Positions 49,479 through 61,449 of a stretch of 64,000 nt of DNA are shown here, in pieces. The position numbers and the translations under genes are program-made. The notes below the pieces were generated by a model that did no database searches, was not told where the DNA came from, and saw only the letters and a list, made by a program, of their open reading frames with translations. Within the stretch, counting starts at the first letter, position 1. Every line of letters starts with the position of its first letter. Source of the DNA: Hsuehochloa calcarea (taxonomy: Eukaryota > Streptophyta > Magnoliopsida > Poales > Poaceae); the NCBI GenBank assembly GCA_036346395.1, contig CM070598.1, positions 3,951,517 to 4,015,516 on the forward strand, given 5' to 3'.

Positions 49479-50060
49479 CTCCCGCCTCAAGGGCTCGCCT
49501 CGGTGTAGAGACATCGCATATCGCGCTCAAATGTGCAAACCCCAGTCGTTCTGACGGCCGTGCCTCGGTGACTAGGGTGTCTCCCGCCTTGAGGCCTTGC
49601 CTATGCGGAGAGATATCGCATATCGGGCTCAAATGCGCAGACCCTAGTCGTTCCGACGGTCGTGCCTCGGCGACTCAGGAGTCTCCCGTCTTGAGGCCTT
49701 GTCTCGGCGTAGAGACATCGCATATCGCGTTCAAACGCACAAACCATAGTCGTTCCAAAGGCTGTGCCTTTGCGACTAGACAGTCTCCCGCCTCGAGGTC
49801 TTGCATCGACAGAGAGACATTGCATATCGCGCTCAAACGCGCAAACCTCAGTCGTTCCACCGGCCGTACCTCGGCGACTAGGGAGTCTCCCACCTCGGCG
49901 GAGAGACATCACATATCAGGCTCGATCATACAAAATCCTAGTCATTTCGATGGTCGTGCCTCAGCGATTAGGGAGCCTCCCGCCTCGGAGGAGAGGCATC
50001 GCACATCGCGTTCAATCGCGCAAAACCTGTCGTTCCGACGGCCTCACTGGTAGTGGGCTC
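49479..50060. repeat. 102 bp tandem array, second block, about 6 copies
   Basis: Continuation of the array cut at 41982, with CATATCGCGCTCAAA words at about 49517, 49620, 49719, 49825, 49912 and 49997. Some units are shortened near the 3' edge. Confidence 0.9.
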
Positions 50061-50084
50061 CCAGGTGGAGCACAATCAAAACAA

Positions 50085-50740
50085 ATGTGGAGGACGACGT
50101 TTGGCTTCGCCTCCCCCTCGCTAGCTTTGGGCTCATAGACAAGCCCAATAAAAAAGTGTGGGGATGACGTTCAGCTTCACCTCCCCCTCGCTAGCATTGG
50201 GCTCTCAAACGGGCCTAATAAAAAAGTGGGGGGGGGGACGGCGTTTGGCTTCGCCTCCTCTTCACTGGCCTTGGGCTCTCAAACGAGCCCAATCAAAAAA
50301 AGTGTGGGGGCGGCGTTCGGTTTAGCCTCCCCCTCGCTAGCCTTGGGCTCTCAAACAAGCCCAATTTAAAAAGTGTGGGGAACGACGTTCGACTTTGCCT
50401 CCCGCTTGCCAGCCTTGGGCTCTCAAACAAGCATAATAAAAAGTGTAGGGGACAACGTTCGGCTTCGCCTCCCCTTGCCAGCCTTGGGTTCTCAAACATG
50501 CCCAATAAAAAAAGTGGTTTCACCTCCCTCTCGCTAGCCTTGGGCTCTCAAACGAGCATAATAAAAAAGTGTAGAGGATGATGTTTGGCTTCACCTCCCC
50601 TTGCCACCTTGGGCTCTCAAACGTGCCCAATCAAAAAAAGTGTGGAGGACGGCGTTCGGTTTCGCCTCCCCCTCGCCAGCCTTGGGCTCTCAAATGAGCC
50701 CAATCAACAAAAGTGTGGGGGTCGGCGTTCAGTATTCGCC
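50085..50740. repeat. 71 bp tandem array, about 9 copies
   Basis: TTGGGCTCTCAAACGAGCCCAAT recurs at about 50127, 50197, 50271, 50343, 50415, 50484, 50540, 50609 and 50682, mostly 69-74 bp apart with one 56 bp unit. Each unit includes GTGTGGGGACGACGTTCGGC and CTCCCCCTCGCTAGCC. Confidence 0.9.
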
Positions 50741-50874
50741 CCTACAGACATCAGCCATTCACGCCACCCCAAATTGCATGTGCAAATCACCAGGAGCAGT
50801 TGACCCCCAACAGGACCATCGCAAGCGGTCACACTAAAGAAATAATCAAATACAAGTGTAGCGATGGCTCTGCC

Positions 50875-51580
50875 ATTGCTCACCACCCGCCTTGAGGCTA
50901 TAGCCTTGGCGGGGCAGCCCGACGCGCCGCCCGCCTTGAGGGCCATGCCCGGTGTGTCTCCACGCCGACTTTGCCCCCACGGGCTATGTCGCTGCTCATC
51001 ACCCACCTCGAGGCTATAGCCTTGGTGGGGTGGCCCCGACGTACCTCCCACCTCGAGGGCCATGCCTCAGCATAGCGGATCCGCATTGACTTGGCCCACA
51101 CGGGTTCTGCCGCTGTTCACCGCCCGCTTCTATCGCCTCAGCGGGGCAACCCCGACACGTTGTCTGCCTCGAGGGCCGTGCCTCGACGTGGCAGCTCCGC
51201 GTTGACTTTGCCCACACGGGCTCTGCCCGCTGCTCACCCCCACCCCGAGGCTATTACCCTGGCGGCCTGACGCATAGCCCGCCTTGAGGGCCATGCCTCG
51301 GCGTGGTGGCTCCACATCAACTTCACCCCGCAGCTCTACCATTGCTCACCGCCCGCCTCGCGGCTATAGCCTCAGCAGGGCGGCCCCGACGCGCCGCCCG
51401 CCTCGAGGGCCATGCCTCGGCGTGGCAACTCCGTGTCGACTTCACCCCCCACAAGCTCTACCGCCCGCCTCGAGTCTATAGCCTCGGCGATGTGACCTCG
51501 ATGCGCCACCCGCCTTGAGGGCCATGCCTCGGCAAGGCAGCTCAGTGTTGACCTTTCCTAGGGTATCCCGACTCCCGAGG
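50875..51580. repeat. About 116 bp tandem array, 6 copies
   Basis: GAGGCTATAGCCT words recur at about 50894, 51010, 51126 (damaged), 51247, 51360 and 51472, that is 112-121 bp apart. Shared words GAGGGCCATGCCTCGGCG recall part of the 102 bp unit, so the two arrays may be related. Confidence 0.87.
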
Positions 51581-51700
51581 GGCCGAGGGCGAAAGCACAG
51601 CATCCGCTCGCCCATCGGAACTTGCCCTGGCAACCTCGGCCCTTGCAGACGAGGGTGTTGTAGTAGGGCACCAAAGGGTGCCCCCGCCCTCTAGAGTCGC

Positions 51701-51998
51701 CGGCAATACCCAGGTGGCCCCAGGGAAAATCTAGGTCTATAAACTAGGTCCATATGTTGTATTTACGAAAATGTACTTAAATATCCGCCTCTCTCTCAGT
51801 GTAAACCAAGGGCAAGAAGGGAAGTATCCCTTCCCACCGCTCTATATATATTGCACCATGGGTTTGTAGGGGGGACTCCTCATTTTCACACAAGCAATAC
51901 ATCTACACGTCATGTGGTCTTTGGCTCCTCTTTCTTTGATCATTTTCCAAGAAAAAGAATGCTTTGTATTCACTGTCTAGTCTTTTCTTACTACGACG
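51701..51998 (+). repeat. 3' LTR of the array-bearing element
   Basis: It aligns with 35294-35592. The termini are CG and CG rather than TG and CA, suggesting point decay. Confidence 0.75.
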
Positions 51999-53164
51999 GA
52001 ACTGCAGATCAAGTCTAACCAGTTTACACGCAAAAAAAATCCCCCAGAATTAGTGATGCAGCGAAGCACGTAGTCCAGAGCGGAATCTTGGCAGCCACAA
52101 TTGAACTAAACCGGGCTGAATCACCACCATAATTGGGAAGAAAGAGAGAGAAGAGAGATTTGTTGTATAGGCTTCAAAATTTTTATACACTCAATCAAGC
52201 AAACATATTTGGAGCATTTAGAACTTATATGGCCCTTGAAAATCCAAATCTAAAATAGTTTTATAAAATAAGTTTTTCGTTTTCGTAAATGAAATCAAGT
52301 TTTCACGCAATTTCACCAAAAGATCCAATTTGAGCAAATGATCGAATTTAAAGCAGCCAATTTCATGTATGAGTCATAAATACCATTATGAACATATTCA
52401 TGTAAAGAATTTTGGTTCATATGGCAAAACTCACTTAAGTGCTAGAAAGTGACCACTTAGGTCAAAATAGGATTTTGGGCGAGTTTGAAAAAATCAAATA
52501 TCTTTTTCTAGGTTGGTCTTTTGGAAATCTTTGGAATACCAAAAATGTTTAGAATTACCAACTCTAGGATTTTTCTTTTGGCAAGATTTTCAAATTCTTT
52601 TTAGAATAGATTTTACACAAAAATCTAGTTTTGGTCCAAAACAAGATACTATGTAATGTAGGATTTTGGCTAGAAATGCATTTTTACTCAAAATAGGTTT
52701 TTCTAGAGCCAAAACCTTTGGTAAACTTTTGAAAAACATTTGTATACCTTTTACAACTAGTTTTTCAAAGAATTACTAATAATTATGAAATTTTTGACTT
52801 TTGACTAAAAGGCTCAATTTTGAAAAACATACTAGCACTTAATTTATTTGGGCACACTTAGAGATGTGATATACATGATAATGATTTAGCAACCCCTTAA
52901 TGTGCCACAACCATCTTGCTCAATATATTAATAATGAAGATTGTGAATAAGAGCAAGAACACCCCTTTTAATAAGATTTTCATGCAATGCAACCTACACA
53001 AGGCATAAAGGGGCTAGATACTTCAATGTAAATACTTATTACCGAGATGGCATTGGTTCATGATATGACTTGATTATCCTCAAGCTTGGCTCCAAATTTG
53101 CATATGGTGGTCCATTCACCTCTTCATGAGTGTGCCAAACCTCCAATGCCTCTCCAAGTACCTA
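51999..53164. other. AT-rich non-coding stretch next to a copia gag fragment
   Basis: No recognisable gene on either strand. It probably belongs to the same degraded element as the gag fragment at 53165-53825, as the non-coding part downstream of its gag on the minus strand. Confidence 0.45.
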
Positions 53165-53825
53165 TTAAGCATGTAAGCGCATTTTGGTACCCAATACTTG
53201 GTTGGGTCCACGAATGTTAGTCACAATAGATTTGGGCACCCAAATGGCCCTTGGAATAGTTTTTGGTGAGCTAACAATTCTAGCAAACACATTGCCATTT
53301 TTATCCTTCCTAAGCAAATAATGATCATTATAAATAATGGACTTAGGAGAGATACCTTTGGAACAATCCCTACTCATATGTCCCTTTTTCCGGCAATTGT
53401 AGCAAGTTCGAAGTTTGTATTCATCTTTTGCCTTCTTTACTTGCTCCTTTCCGGTTCGCCTCTTTCGTGATGGTCGTGGCTTGTCATCCACTTGATTAGG
53501 GCACACTGAGGCAAAGTGGCCCTTTCCATTGCATCTATGGCACTTGACATTCTTCGTGTGTCTTGCGTTGTGCCTTGTTTTGCTATTCTCCCTTTTCTTG
53601 GGAGTGTAGCCAATGCCACTCTTATCTTGCAAGCGTCTTTGCTTGCTCAATATGTCGTCGAGAGTGGCCTTTCCTTTTATGCCTCTTCAATTTATTGACT
53701 TGGGCCTTGAGCTCTTTGTTTTCCTCTACAATGTTAGTATTGCAAGATATAGAGGAAATAGGAGCATATATTTTGGAGCAACAAGACATATCAATTAAAT
53801 CATCACAAGAGGTGGATATGCTAAC
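53165..53825 (-). pseudogene. Copia-type gag fragment with two zinc knuckles
   Basis: Reads on the minus strand. Two CCHC knuckles, CHRCNGKGHFASVC and CYNCRKKGHMSRDC, lie in a Lys/Arg-rich setting with SKQRRLQDKSGIGY before them. Upstream, in another frame, is a coiled-coil-like VEENKELKAQVNKLK. Paired knuckles after a coiled coil are typical of long gag proteins of SIRE/Maximus-type copia elements. It is cut at 53826 by the start of an LTR lying in the opposite orientation. Confidence 0.75.
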
Positions 53826-54490
53826 TGTGGATATCGTGGGGATATGTGCATGATCTTAGGATGATGAATCAATTGGCAATGGCTTTGTTGGTTTGCAAAA
53901 TCTCGCGTTTTCGGGGTTTGCTTCAGTTCTGTCAGACCACAGGCGGACTGACCGGTGGCATCGCGGTCAGACCGCCCGTGGAGCGGTCCGACTGGGCGTG
54001 CTTGCCGGTCCGACCGCATGTGGTTCAAATTGGTTTTTGAAGCTGAGCAGAAAATAGGATGTGTAGGCAAGTGAGGGGAGTCTCCTGGTTGTGGTCACAT
54101 AATTTTGGAGCTCCCAGTTGAAAGTTCTATTCATTTGAAAATTCCAGAAGGTTTCGAATTTTCAAGATGGAAAAATGGCTAAGTCTTTTGGTGGTCAAAT
54201 CCGGTTGTGGAATCGGTCGGATCGGCTCGTATCGGTCCGATCGATCAGGCCAATCACTGGAGGTTAGCCTTTTTGGCATTGTTGTGATTTGAATGTGTTT
54301 TATGTAAAATTTCAATGCTTTATTGTTGCATATTGCATTGTTGAACTAACGTGGGTCAAGTTGTGAAGAACTTATTCCCGGAGACGATTTGTTTGTCTAT
54401 TGCTGTGCAGGTCAACGAGGTCAATAGGTGAGGTGGATCGGGACTACGCTTGGAGAGCTGAGGTCCAGAACGATCATGGATGCCAGGTGA
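53826..54490 (+). repeat. Truncated LTR, same family as the solo LTR at 11169
   Basis: Starts TGTGGATATCGTGGGGATATG and follows the solo LTR through GACTAACATGGGTCAAG-type and GATCGGGACTA-type words. It contains GGTCCGACCG motifs. It fades near 54490; the family's 3' end (CCCCCCTCTAGTCG) is missing, and a TATA-like ACTATAAATAGAGG (54533) may still belong to it. Confidence 0.75.
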
Positions 54491-55117
54491 GGTCGTGTGA
54501 GCGCCCCATTCTAAACTTTAGTAGGGTTTGTAGACTATAAATAGAGGTGCTAGTCATTGTAAATGATTGATCGTATAAAGAGCAATAAAGAGAAGAAAGA
54601 AACCCTCTATATTTCTGAGTTCAATTTATTATTCTATTTTTGCATTGTTTGATGCTATTTTATATTTATCTATAAAATTATTGTTTAAACTGAATTCATC
54701 GGTAATGGTTCCTATGTGGCCTCCTATTTGTCAGCTTCCCAGTTCCCACGTACCCGGCAAGGTCGGCGCCCGCTGCAACCGCACGGCGCGAGCCGCCGAA
54801 CCGGCCGGGCAAATCGGCGGAATCACGGGTGAACATCGAGGACACGTACTGCGTGGCCGCTTCAGCCTTCACTTTCCGCGGCCGCGGCGTGGCACTCGCA
54901 CCTGTCCTCAGTTGCTCGGCCGCGCGGAGGCGGGGCACAAAAAAGAGGTGAAAAACTAGCGCCAAACCGAGGAAAAACTCGAAACTTCTCCCGCGCGGCC
55001 GCGGCTTCTTTCCACTGCCTCCCCAGCTCTGAAATCCACCGTTCCGAACTTCCGATCCACTTCCCTTCCCCTCCTCGGCGCCGACTCCGAGAAGCCGAGA
55101 GAGCCCTAGGCTGCGCC
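54491..55117. promoter_or_regulatory. Upstream region of the claspin-like gene
   Basis: AT-rich to about 54700, then sharply GC-rich (CGGCCGGGC, GCGCGGCCGCGGC) up to the ATG at 55118, as is common for grass promoters and 5' UTRs. No separate gene was recognised. Confidence 0.4.
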
Positions 55118-58100
55118 ATGGACACGGAGCCCTTCGACGAGGCGGACCTCCTCGTCTTCCCCACCTCCCCCGCCGCCACCCCTCCTCGCCGCCTCAAGCG
55201 CCTCAAGAAATCCTCACAAACCACCACCACCACCACCACGCCCCCTCCCGCCGGCTCCCCACCCCCACCCCCACCCCCACCCTCACCCTCACCGCTGCCG
55301 CAGCAGCCTTCATCCGAATGTGAAACCCTAGCCCCGCATCCGTCTCCTCCCCCTAACCCCTCCTCGCCGCCGCCGCCGCCATCAGATGCGGACGCTCTGA
55401 CCCCGCTACCCGCCTCTTCTCCCAATCCCAGCTCCTCGCCGATGCCGCCGACCGACACCGCTGAGGAGGAGGATGACGGGCTCGTCCCGCTGTTCTCGGA
55501 GACCGGCGGCGCTGCAGGGTGGGACCCACTGGGCGCGCCGATGGAAGGGGTGGAGGGTGAGGACGAGGAGGAGATGCTGGGGGGAGGGCTCATCGAGGAG
55601 CTGCGCAGGGAAAAGTCGGCCAAGAAGCGGCTTGACATGGACGAGGGCGAAGGCGGCGGCGAAATGGAGGTGGAGGTGAAGGGGAAGAGGAGCAAGAGGA
55701 GGAAGAAGGAGGAGGCGCCCAAGGACAAGGAGTCGGCCCGAGGGAAGAAACAGTCTGAGAAGGTAACCATCCTTTCCTGTGTTTTGGCGCGTGCAAGTGG
55801 TGTTCTGTTGAATCGCCGGTAGATTTTGTTGATGGGTGGTGTGGGTTGGTGTGCGCAGGAGAGGAGGGTGCAGCTTAATTCGATCCACGCCGAGTCGCAG
55901 AGGCTGCTGCGAGGTATACACTTGTAACACTTCAACCGTTTGCGTGATTGGAACTGGAATGTGTGAGCTTTAGTGTTTTTATCTAACTGTTTCTTATTAC
56001 TTTTGTTCTCTGTAGAGACAAGAAGCGCGTCGTTTAAGCCGATTGCGCAGCCAGTCTACAAACCCATCTCGTCAGTCCTGGAGAAGATCCGCCTTCGGAA
56101 GCTGGAGATTCTAAAGATGTCAGTTGCCCGGTTGCTTTTTTGAGGTTATGCAAAGAATACCACAATTGTCGTTTGATGTTATTTTTCTTCACTACGGTTT
56201 TCAGATCAAAAACTCCTGAAGATGATGATGAAGCCTCTTCGGAGGCTGTGAGTGATCCTGCTGGGCATTCGGGCATACCTCGGGCTAAGGAAATGGACAC
56301 AGACGACAAGGATTTGAAGATTGTGAGTCTTTATTGAGGTAGTTGATTTGAGTGTGTAGTGTCCATGAAACTATAAAGCTGTGTGATTGTAGGATGATGC
56401 CGACAATGATGTTGGAGCAAATGGTAGTGACCTGAATGAGCATGACAGTGTCCCCGGGGATGAGGTGAGCATTGCTTTCACTTCATTAGTCCGCCGTTTG
56501 GTGTTCATACTTCATACTGTACTCATATGGTGACTTGTTTGCAGGATGCTTTGACTCGCGACAAGGATCTTAATTGTGGTAGCAAAGCTCCAGACAAGGT
56601 GAATGCCCCTCCAATTCTGTAGCCATTTGCAGCCACTATTTTGTAAAGGAGCATGATAGGAAGGTGCTTTATCTATGAGCAGTAGTTGCCTCAGTTTTGT
56701 TCAGTGTTCCCCTAGGCGCCTGCCTAAACCACGTAGGCGCCGCGTAGGCGTTAGGCGCAGCCCTCCTGCCTAGACCACTTAGCCGATTTATCCTGCCTAG
56801 GCGACCGCCTAGCTCCGCCTAGGCGGAGCTTAGGCGCTAGGCGTTGGTCTGCCGCCCGCCTAGCTCCTCGGGAACACTGGTTTTGTTTTACTTGTGTCAA
56901 ACTGTTATCATTTCAACTTATGTCACGTGGTCAATGGTCCTTATTAGGAGGATTACATATTGCTGATGAAAATGCTGGCAAGTATGCTCTGTTTCACTGT
57001 TGTCGAGGACAGCATTGTAGTGCATGCTATTCCTTCTAATAAATGGTTACTGGGTTATCAAATGTTTGGTAATTTGGTTATTGCTTGTTCAGGATCCACA
57101 TAGATTCAAAGTTGTCTCACTGTGAAGTAAGAATGAGAGATTCCGTGAACTCGATGGTTGACAATTATCATAAAATAGAACAATGATCACTAGACAGATA
57201 GTGCATCTATGATTATAAATTTTAAGAGTTCATTCATATTTGAGTGTAATGCTTTGCGTGTTTAACTATTGAACACTTGGTTCCAGCAGGAAGTTTTTGA
57301 TGATTCTCGAGATAATCATGAGGACAGTGTCCAATCAAGTGATAACCCCATCGATGCAGTATATGAAACTCAATTGCCCCCCTCTTCAAGCCCTAATAAG
57401 AGTTCAGATGACACGTAAGTACAGCATATTCCACTTAGTCCATTATATTATCCACCTTTTATCATTCACTCAACTGAACTATCTCCTTTAAAAAACTTAA
57501 TTATCCACAACAAATATTAGAATTATTGCATATGGTGTGCATAAAAAGTTGTCTTGGCTGCAGTACCAGAGCATATTCTTTTTTTCCTGTACCCTTACAT
57601 GACATGTGAATAGCTAAATAACAACGTTATGTAAATTTTACTGACTATTTTACCAATGAAAACCAGTTTGAAGTCCTTCTACCCATAAAGTGCGCAGTTA
57701 TTTCTTACTAACTATTTTACTTACAACACAATTTTCTGGAAAAGGACAAGTAATGGTCCTCTGCATCTGGGTGGAATTTGGCAGCTCGTATTTTTCCTTA
57801 TGTATATTGATGTACTATAATATTAATCATTATGTTGCATTATTTATATGACTCAGTTTGTCAGAAGATGAAGAAGATAACGATAAAGAGAACGTTGATC
57901 CAAGCACTCAGAAAAATGATGTAAATATTCATCAACGACTTGAACGAGCTGTTGCAGGAGATTCATGTCCAGATGATGCCATCCTGAAAGATTTTCTAGA
58001 TGTTGAAGCTGAGGAAGAGGATGATAGTGATGATGACATGATGAGGTTTAAGGACAATGAAGAAGATGATGGAAGTGACGAAAATGAAGTATTTAATGAT

Positions 58101-59797
58101 CTGATAGCAACTGGATTTGAAGAAGAAGAAGTAGTAGATCATGAGAAACGTAATGCCCTCCACCAAAAGTGGCTTCAGCAACAAGATGCTGCTGAAACAA
58201 ATAGTGTCATGCAAAGATTGAAATTTGGTCATCAGGAGCAGAAAGAATTAATGGATCAGGATGAAGATGGTATTGAGGGCTGTGAGGATGAATCAGAAAG
58301 TGAAATGTCGTATGACTTAACACCAACAAATGTTGTGCGGCAGAATTCTGAAAAAGCAAAACAAATGATTGCGAAAATGTTCACAGACGAGAATGATACT
58401 TATGAGCACTCCGACGATGATGAAATAGAGGAGCATTTGGCCCGTCAACGTATCTCAAAGCGAGAAGTAAGTGCTATCTGTTTGTAGATGGTTCAACAGA
58501 TGTTTGATGTATTATTAGAAATTTAATTTTCTAGGTGATAGTTCCTTCCTTGTGGTGCTAGTAAAGAACTTTTTATTCACCTTATGTGCTTTTGCAAAGT
58601 AATTTGAGAATGGCCTACCTTTTCACATGTAGGTTCATAATAATTCATTCATATCTCCATTGGAAGATGACAATTCAAGGGAAGTATTTAGTCTGATAAA
58701 GAAGCTCAATATTGCTCCTCAACCCAAGAGGAGGGGAAAGCAAGCCACATGTAAGGATGCCCTAATTTTGTATCCATGCTTACCTTTGATTGAATACATG
58801 GTTGATTTACTAATTTATTCTTTTTAACATTACTTCAGCCAATCTTGAAATGCTTATGGTCGGAAAGAACAGCAGCGGTTCTTCAAAGGTGAATGACTAC
58901 TGATACCTGTATGCAGTTGTGCTTAATACACATGAATGTTAATTACCTGAAAGTTTCTAATGTGTTATACTTTCTCATATGGCAAATTACTGAATACTGA
59001 ACATTACTTTTCATAACTTCTAGTGCTATATGGGCAATCTGGACTTAATAAGGAATCTTGCTTTGTTTTTTTTTTAAAAAAATTATTTTTCTGTTCATCA
59101 TTATTATTGTATGCACAGGTACTTACATGTACTTTTCCCTTGCCATTGTAGTGTTAAGTTGATCATTTGATAGTTCTGTTCCGATTTAAGTCATAGCTGA
59201 GATTTTGGATGGGCCGTTTTTCCCTCAATGTTTGGCCATCGCATGACAGCACTGTATATTCCATTATTCCTTGCAGTCATCTTTTCTTGGTCGAACAGCA
59301 AGCGGTCCAGTGGCATCTTCCCACAGATCAGTTTACAGAACCTATGTATTTGGTCGTGATGACAGCAATAGCAGTAGCAGGAGCTGCTTGACTACTTCCG
59401 AGAGTAATTCAGATATGGTAAGTTTCATGAGAAACTTGACTGTTCTTGTCATAAGCTTGAATTTGCTCGGAGGCATGGCATTCATTTCTTATTTTTGAAT
59501 ACATCCTCATGCGCTTCCGCATTCTACTTACAGGATCAGACGAATTCCAGCCAATCCAAGAAAGCTAAGTTCAGTAATTCACAATCAAAACCAGTGGCAG
59601 CAATAACAAGTTCCGAGGGTGATGCGAATTCAGGTGTTTCTCTGCTAAAGATCCTTCGTAGATCTTCAGTTACTTCCGAGAAACAAGAGTACAGCCGCCA
59701 GGAAAGCTGTGATATTATCACAGAAAGTCAAGCTGCGCACCAGTTCTCGGCGTTTAAATTATCAAGGAGGTTTTCCAGGGTAGGAGCAAGAAATTGA
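55118..59797 (+). CDS. Claspin/MRC1-like DNA replication checkpoint mediator
   Basis: Twelve exons join in phase: 55118-55762, 55859-55913, 56016-56118, 56205-56322, 56393-56464, 56545-56598, 57290-57414, 57857-58466, 58633-58750, 58839-58888, 59277-59417 and 59534-59797; 784 residues. The N-terminus is Pro-rich and low in complexity, then basic (KRSKRRKKEE). QLNSIHAESQRLLRE followed by PVYKPISSVLEKIRLRK is a conserved block. Long acidic stretches follow (EDEEDNDKENVDP), then DLIATGFEEEEVVDHEKRNALHQKWLQQQDA, which resembles the MRC1/claspin core. The C-terminus has LLKILRRSS and FSAFKLSRRFSRV. Claspin carries the ATR-to-CHK1 signal at stalled forks and helps fork speed. The gene model is firm; the function rests on acidic composition and these motifs. 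Intron 6 contains a hAT MITE. Confidence 0.85.
56702..56879. mobile_element. hAT MITE in claspin-like gene intron 6
   Basis: 178 bp bounded by perfect inverted repeats CAGTGTTCCC and GGGAACACTG, and by a perfect 8 bp target duplication GTTTTGTT (56694-56701 and 56880-56887). The interior is dense in TAGGCG/CGCCTA words on both strands, so it should fold into a long hairpin. Intact termini suggest it is young. Confidence 0.93.
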
Positions 59798-61026
59798 GTC
59801 TTCTTGCCCAACTTATCCTCGCTACCATACACCTGTTTATCGCAAAGTGATACCTTCCTGCGCATTTCCGTGTAGTGTGTTTCCTCTTATCAAGTGTTGA
59901 AAGCTTTAATCTTATGTTCCATGCTTGTGCTCTAAGTATGACCTTTTAAATCCAAAGATGTGGTTGTTGGTTGGATATGAGTTTGAACAGAGGTTAGGGT
60001 ACTTATTCTCATCTCTCATCTAACTACCGACACTTCTTTTTTGAGGTAGCGAGGTTTAATTAGTTAGAGAGTTGAGTGATTGTTTTTCAAGCTTGGTTAG
60101 GATTTTTTTTCTACGAACAAGGAGTATTTGTTCTTTAGTCAATCAGTCAAAGGTTAACTTAATTTTTTTTGCTTGATTGATAATAGATACATATTATCTC
60201 TTTTATAGAGACGATTTGGCTAGATCTATAAAAAATAATCTATAAGAAAATTTATTTTTGATAATCTAATCTAATGATAATTTATGTAACTAATAGATAA
60301 TACTAAATACTTAATAGATAAATTCATAAATAACAAATCTTCCTTAACATGGTATTATTGTTCATGCGTGTGTGCTACAGTTAACATGGTATTACTGTTT
60401 ATGGGTGTGTGCTACAGTCGCGGTGCTACCGCGCATGCGCTACCATTACAAAAAGATGATGCCTGCGTTCGTTTTTTTTTTCAATGCATCGGTTCATAGT
60501 TATTGTATAAGTCCCCATCAAATTTGTGGTTGGGATTTAGCATTAGCTGTAAGTTAAAATCTGTTGATCCTTTGAGCAAGCATCTGAACGTCAGTGCTTA
60601 AACTCTCCCTGTTTGTCCACAGTTTATCATGTGCACATACCAAGGACAGGACATACTAAAATTTAAAAATAGTTAACAAGAAATGATAATATGTATCTCT
60701 ATTAAATAACATAATATTTTTCAAAATATTTAAGTAGGAGTGGTGAGTAATATAACATTTTTCAAAGTATACAAGTAAGGGTAGTTGGAAAAATTGTAAT
60801 AACTCTACTTTAAATTATTTTAATGAATAAATATACTAAAACATATACTTCAGATGCTATGAACAAATATAACGAAGCAGAGGTAGATAAATATAGCGAA
60901 ACAAAGAAATATAAAATAAAGTTGTAGTTAGTAGAAATGACGACGATTGAGTATTAACTATCAAAATTTAAGGTATTAATTCCATCCGGTTAGTCCGTCT
61001 GCTAGAAGCACGGAGCACTGGTGAGT
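59798..61026. other. AT-rich gene-free stretch
   Basis: 3' flank of the claspin-like gene followed by AT-rich sequence. A short CATGGTATTAYTGTTCATG-type repeat appears at about 60350 and 60386. No gene, RNA or intact transposon was recognised. Confidence 0.5.
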
Positions 61027-61205
61027 AGAGGTGGGAGTTGGGCTGGGTGCTTCGGGTCGCGTTGTGCCGTGCCGGCTCGGCTCGGTCACCCTACCGTGCA
61101 GTGCCGTGTTGGCCCACTTTGCCTCCGGCCAGGCCCAGGCACGGCCCAAAGCCCATCGTGCTGGGGTTGTGCCGTGCCAGCCCAAGCCCAACCCAAAATT
61201 ACTAT
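61027..61205. repeat. hAT subterminal GC-rich region
   Basis: TAGAGGTGGGAGTTGGGC opens a GC-rich tract with repeated GTGCCGTGCCGGC and GGCCCAGGCACGGCCC words. Such TAGRGGTGGS termini with inverted subterminal motifs are common at hAT ends. It probably marks the 3' end of the transposase-bearing element that follows. The opposite terminus was not found in the window. Confidence 0.5.
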
Positions 61206-61449
61206 ATACGACGAAGGTGGCGATGATGGTTACCACCATCTTCATTCCTCTCGTGCCCGCCTAATTAAGAATCTAGTTAAAATTGAATTAATTGGTAAAA
61301 ACATGGGCACATAAATATTTCGGGGGAAAATTGAATTTTTATTGATATTTTACAGATACAATGTTACTGCCTCGTTAAAAACCTTACGCCCCAGAGTGGG
61401 GTTCCCCGAGTAAAGAAAAGAGTACAGTAACAACATGCGTACATACTAA

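Larger units (their letters stand above)
35294..51998 (+). mobile_element. Large LTR element built of tandem arrays (LARD-like)
   Basis: Matching LTRs of 299 and 298 bp lie at 35294-35592 and 51701-51998. After the left LTR comes GTTGGCGCC, like the TGGCGCC primer-binding sites of Tat/RIRE-type gypsy elements. Without the nested gypsy it is about 9.2 kb. No gag-pol domains were recognised; the interior is a GC-rich region followed by four tandem arrays. This fits a large retrotransposon derivative needing enzymes in trans. No clear target duplication, and the outer bases of the right LTR are altered (CG...CG), so the exact ends are approximate. Confidence 0.75.

Noticed and set aside
37142..51580. 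CRISPR array
   Set aside because: Units are contiguous and diverged as whole units with no unique spacers; this is plant nuclear tandem repeat DNA.
56949..56978. Extra 30 bp exon of the claspin-like gene with a GC donor
   Set aside because: TAG|GAG...CTG|GCAAGT would be in phase, but the encoded EDYILLMKML has no support and the frame joins well without it.
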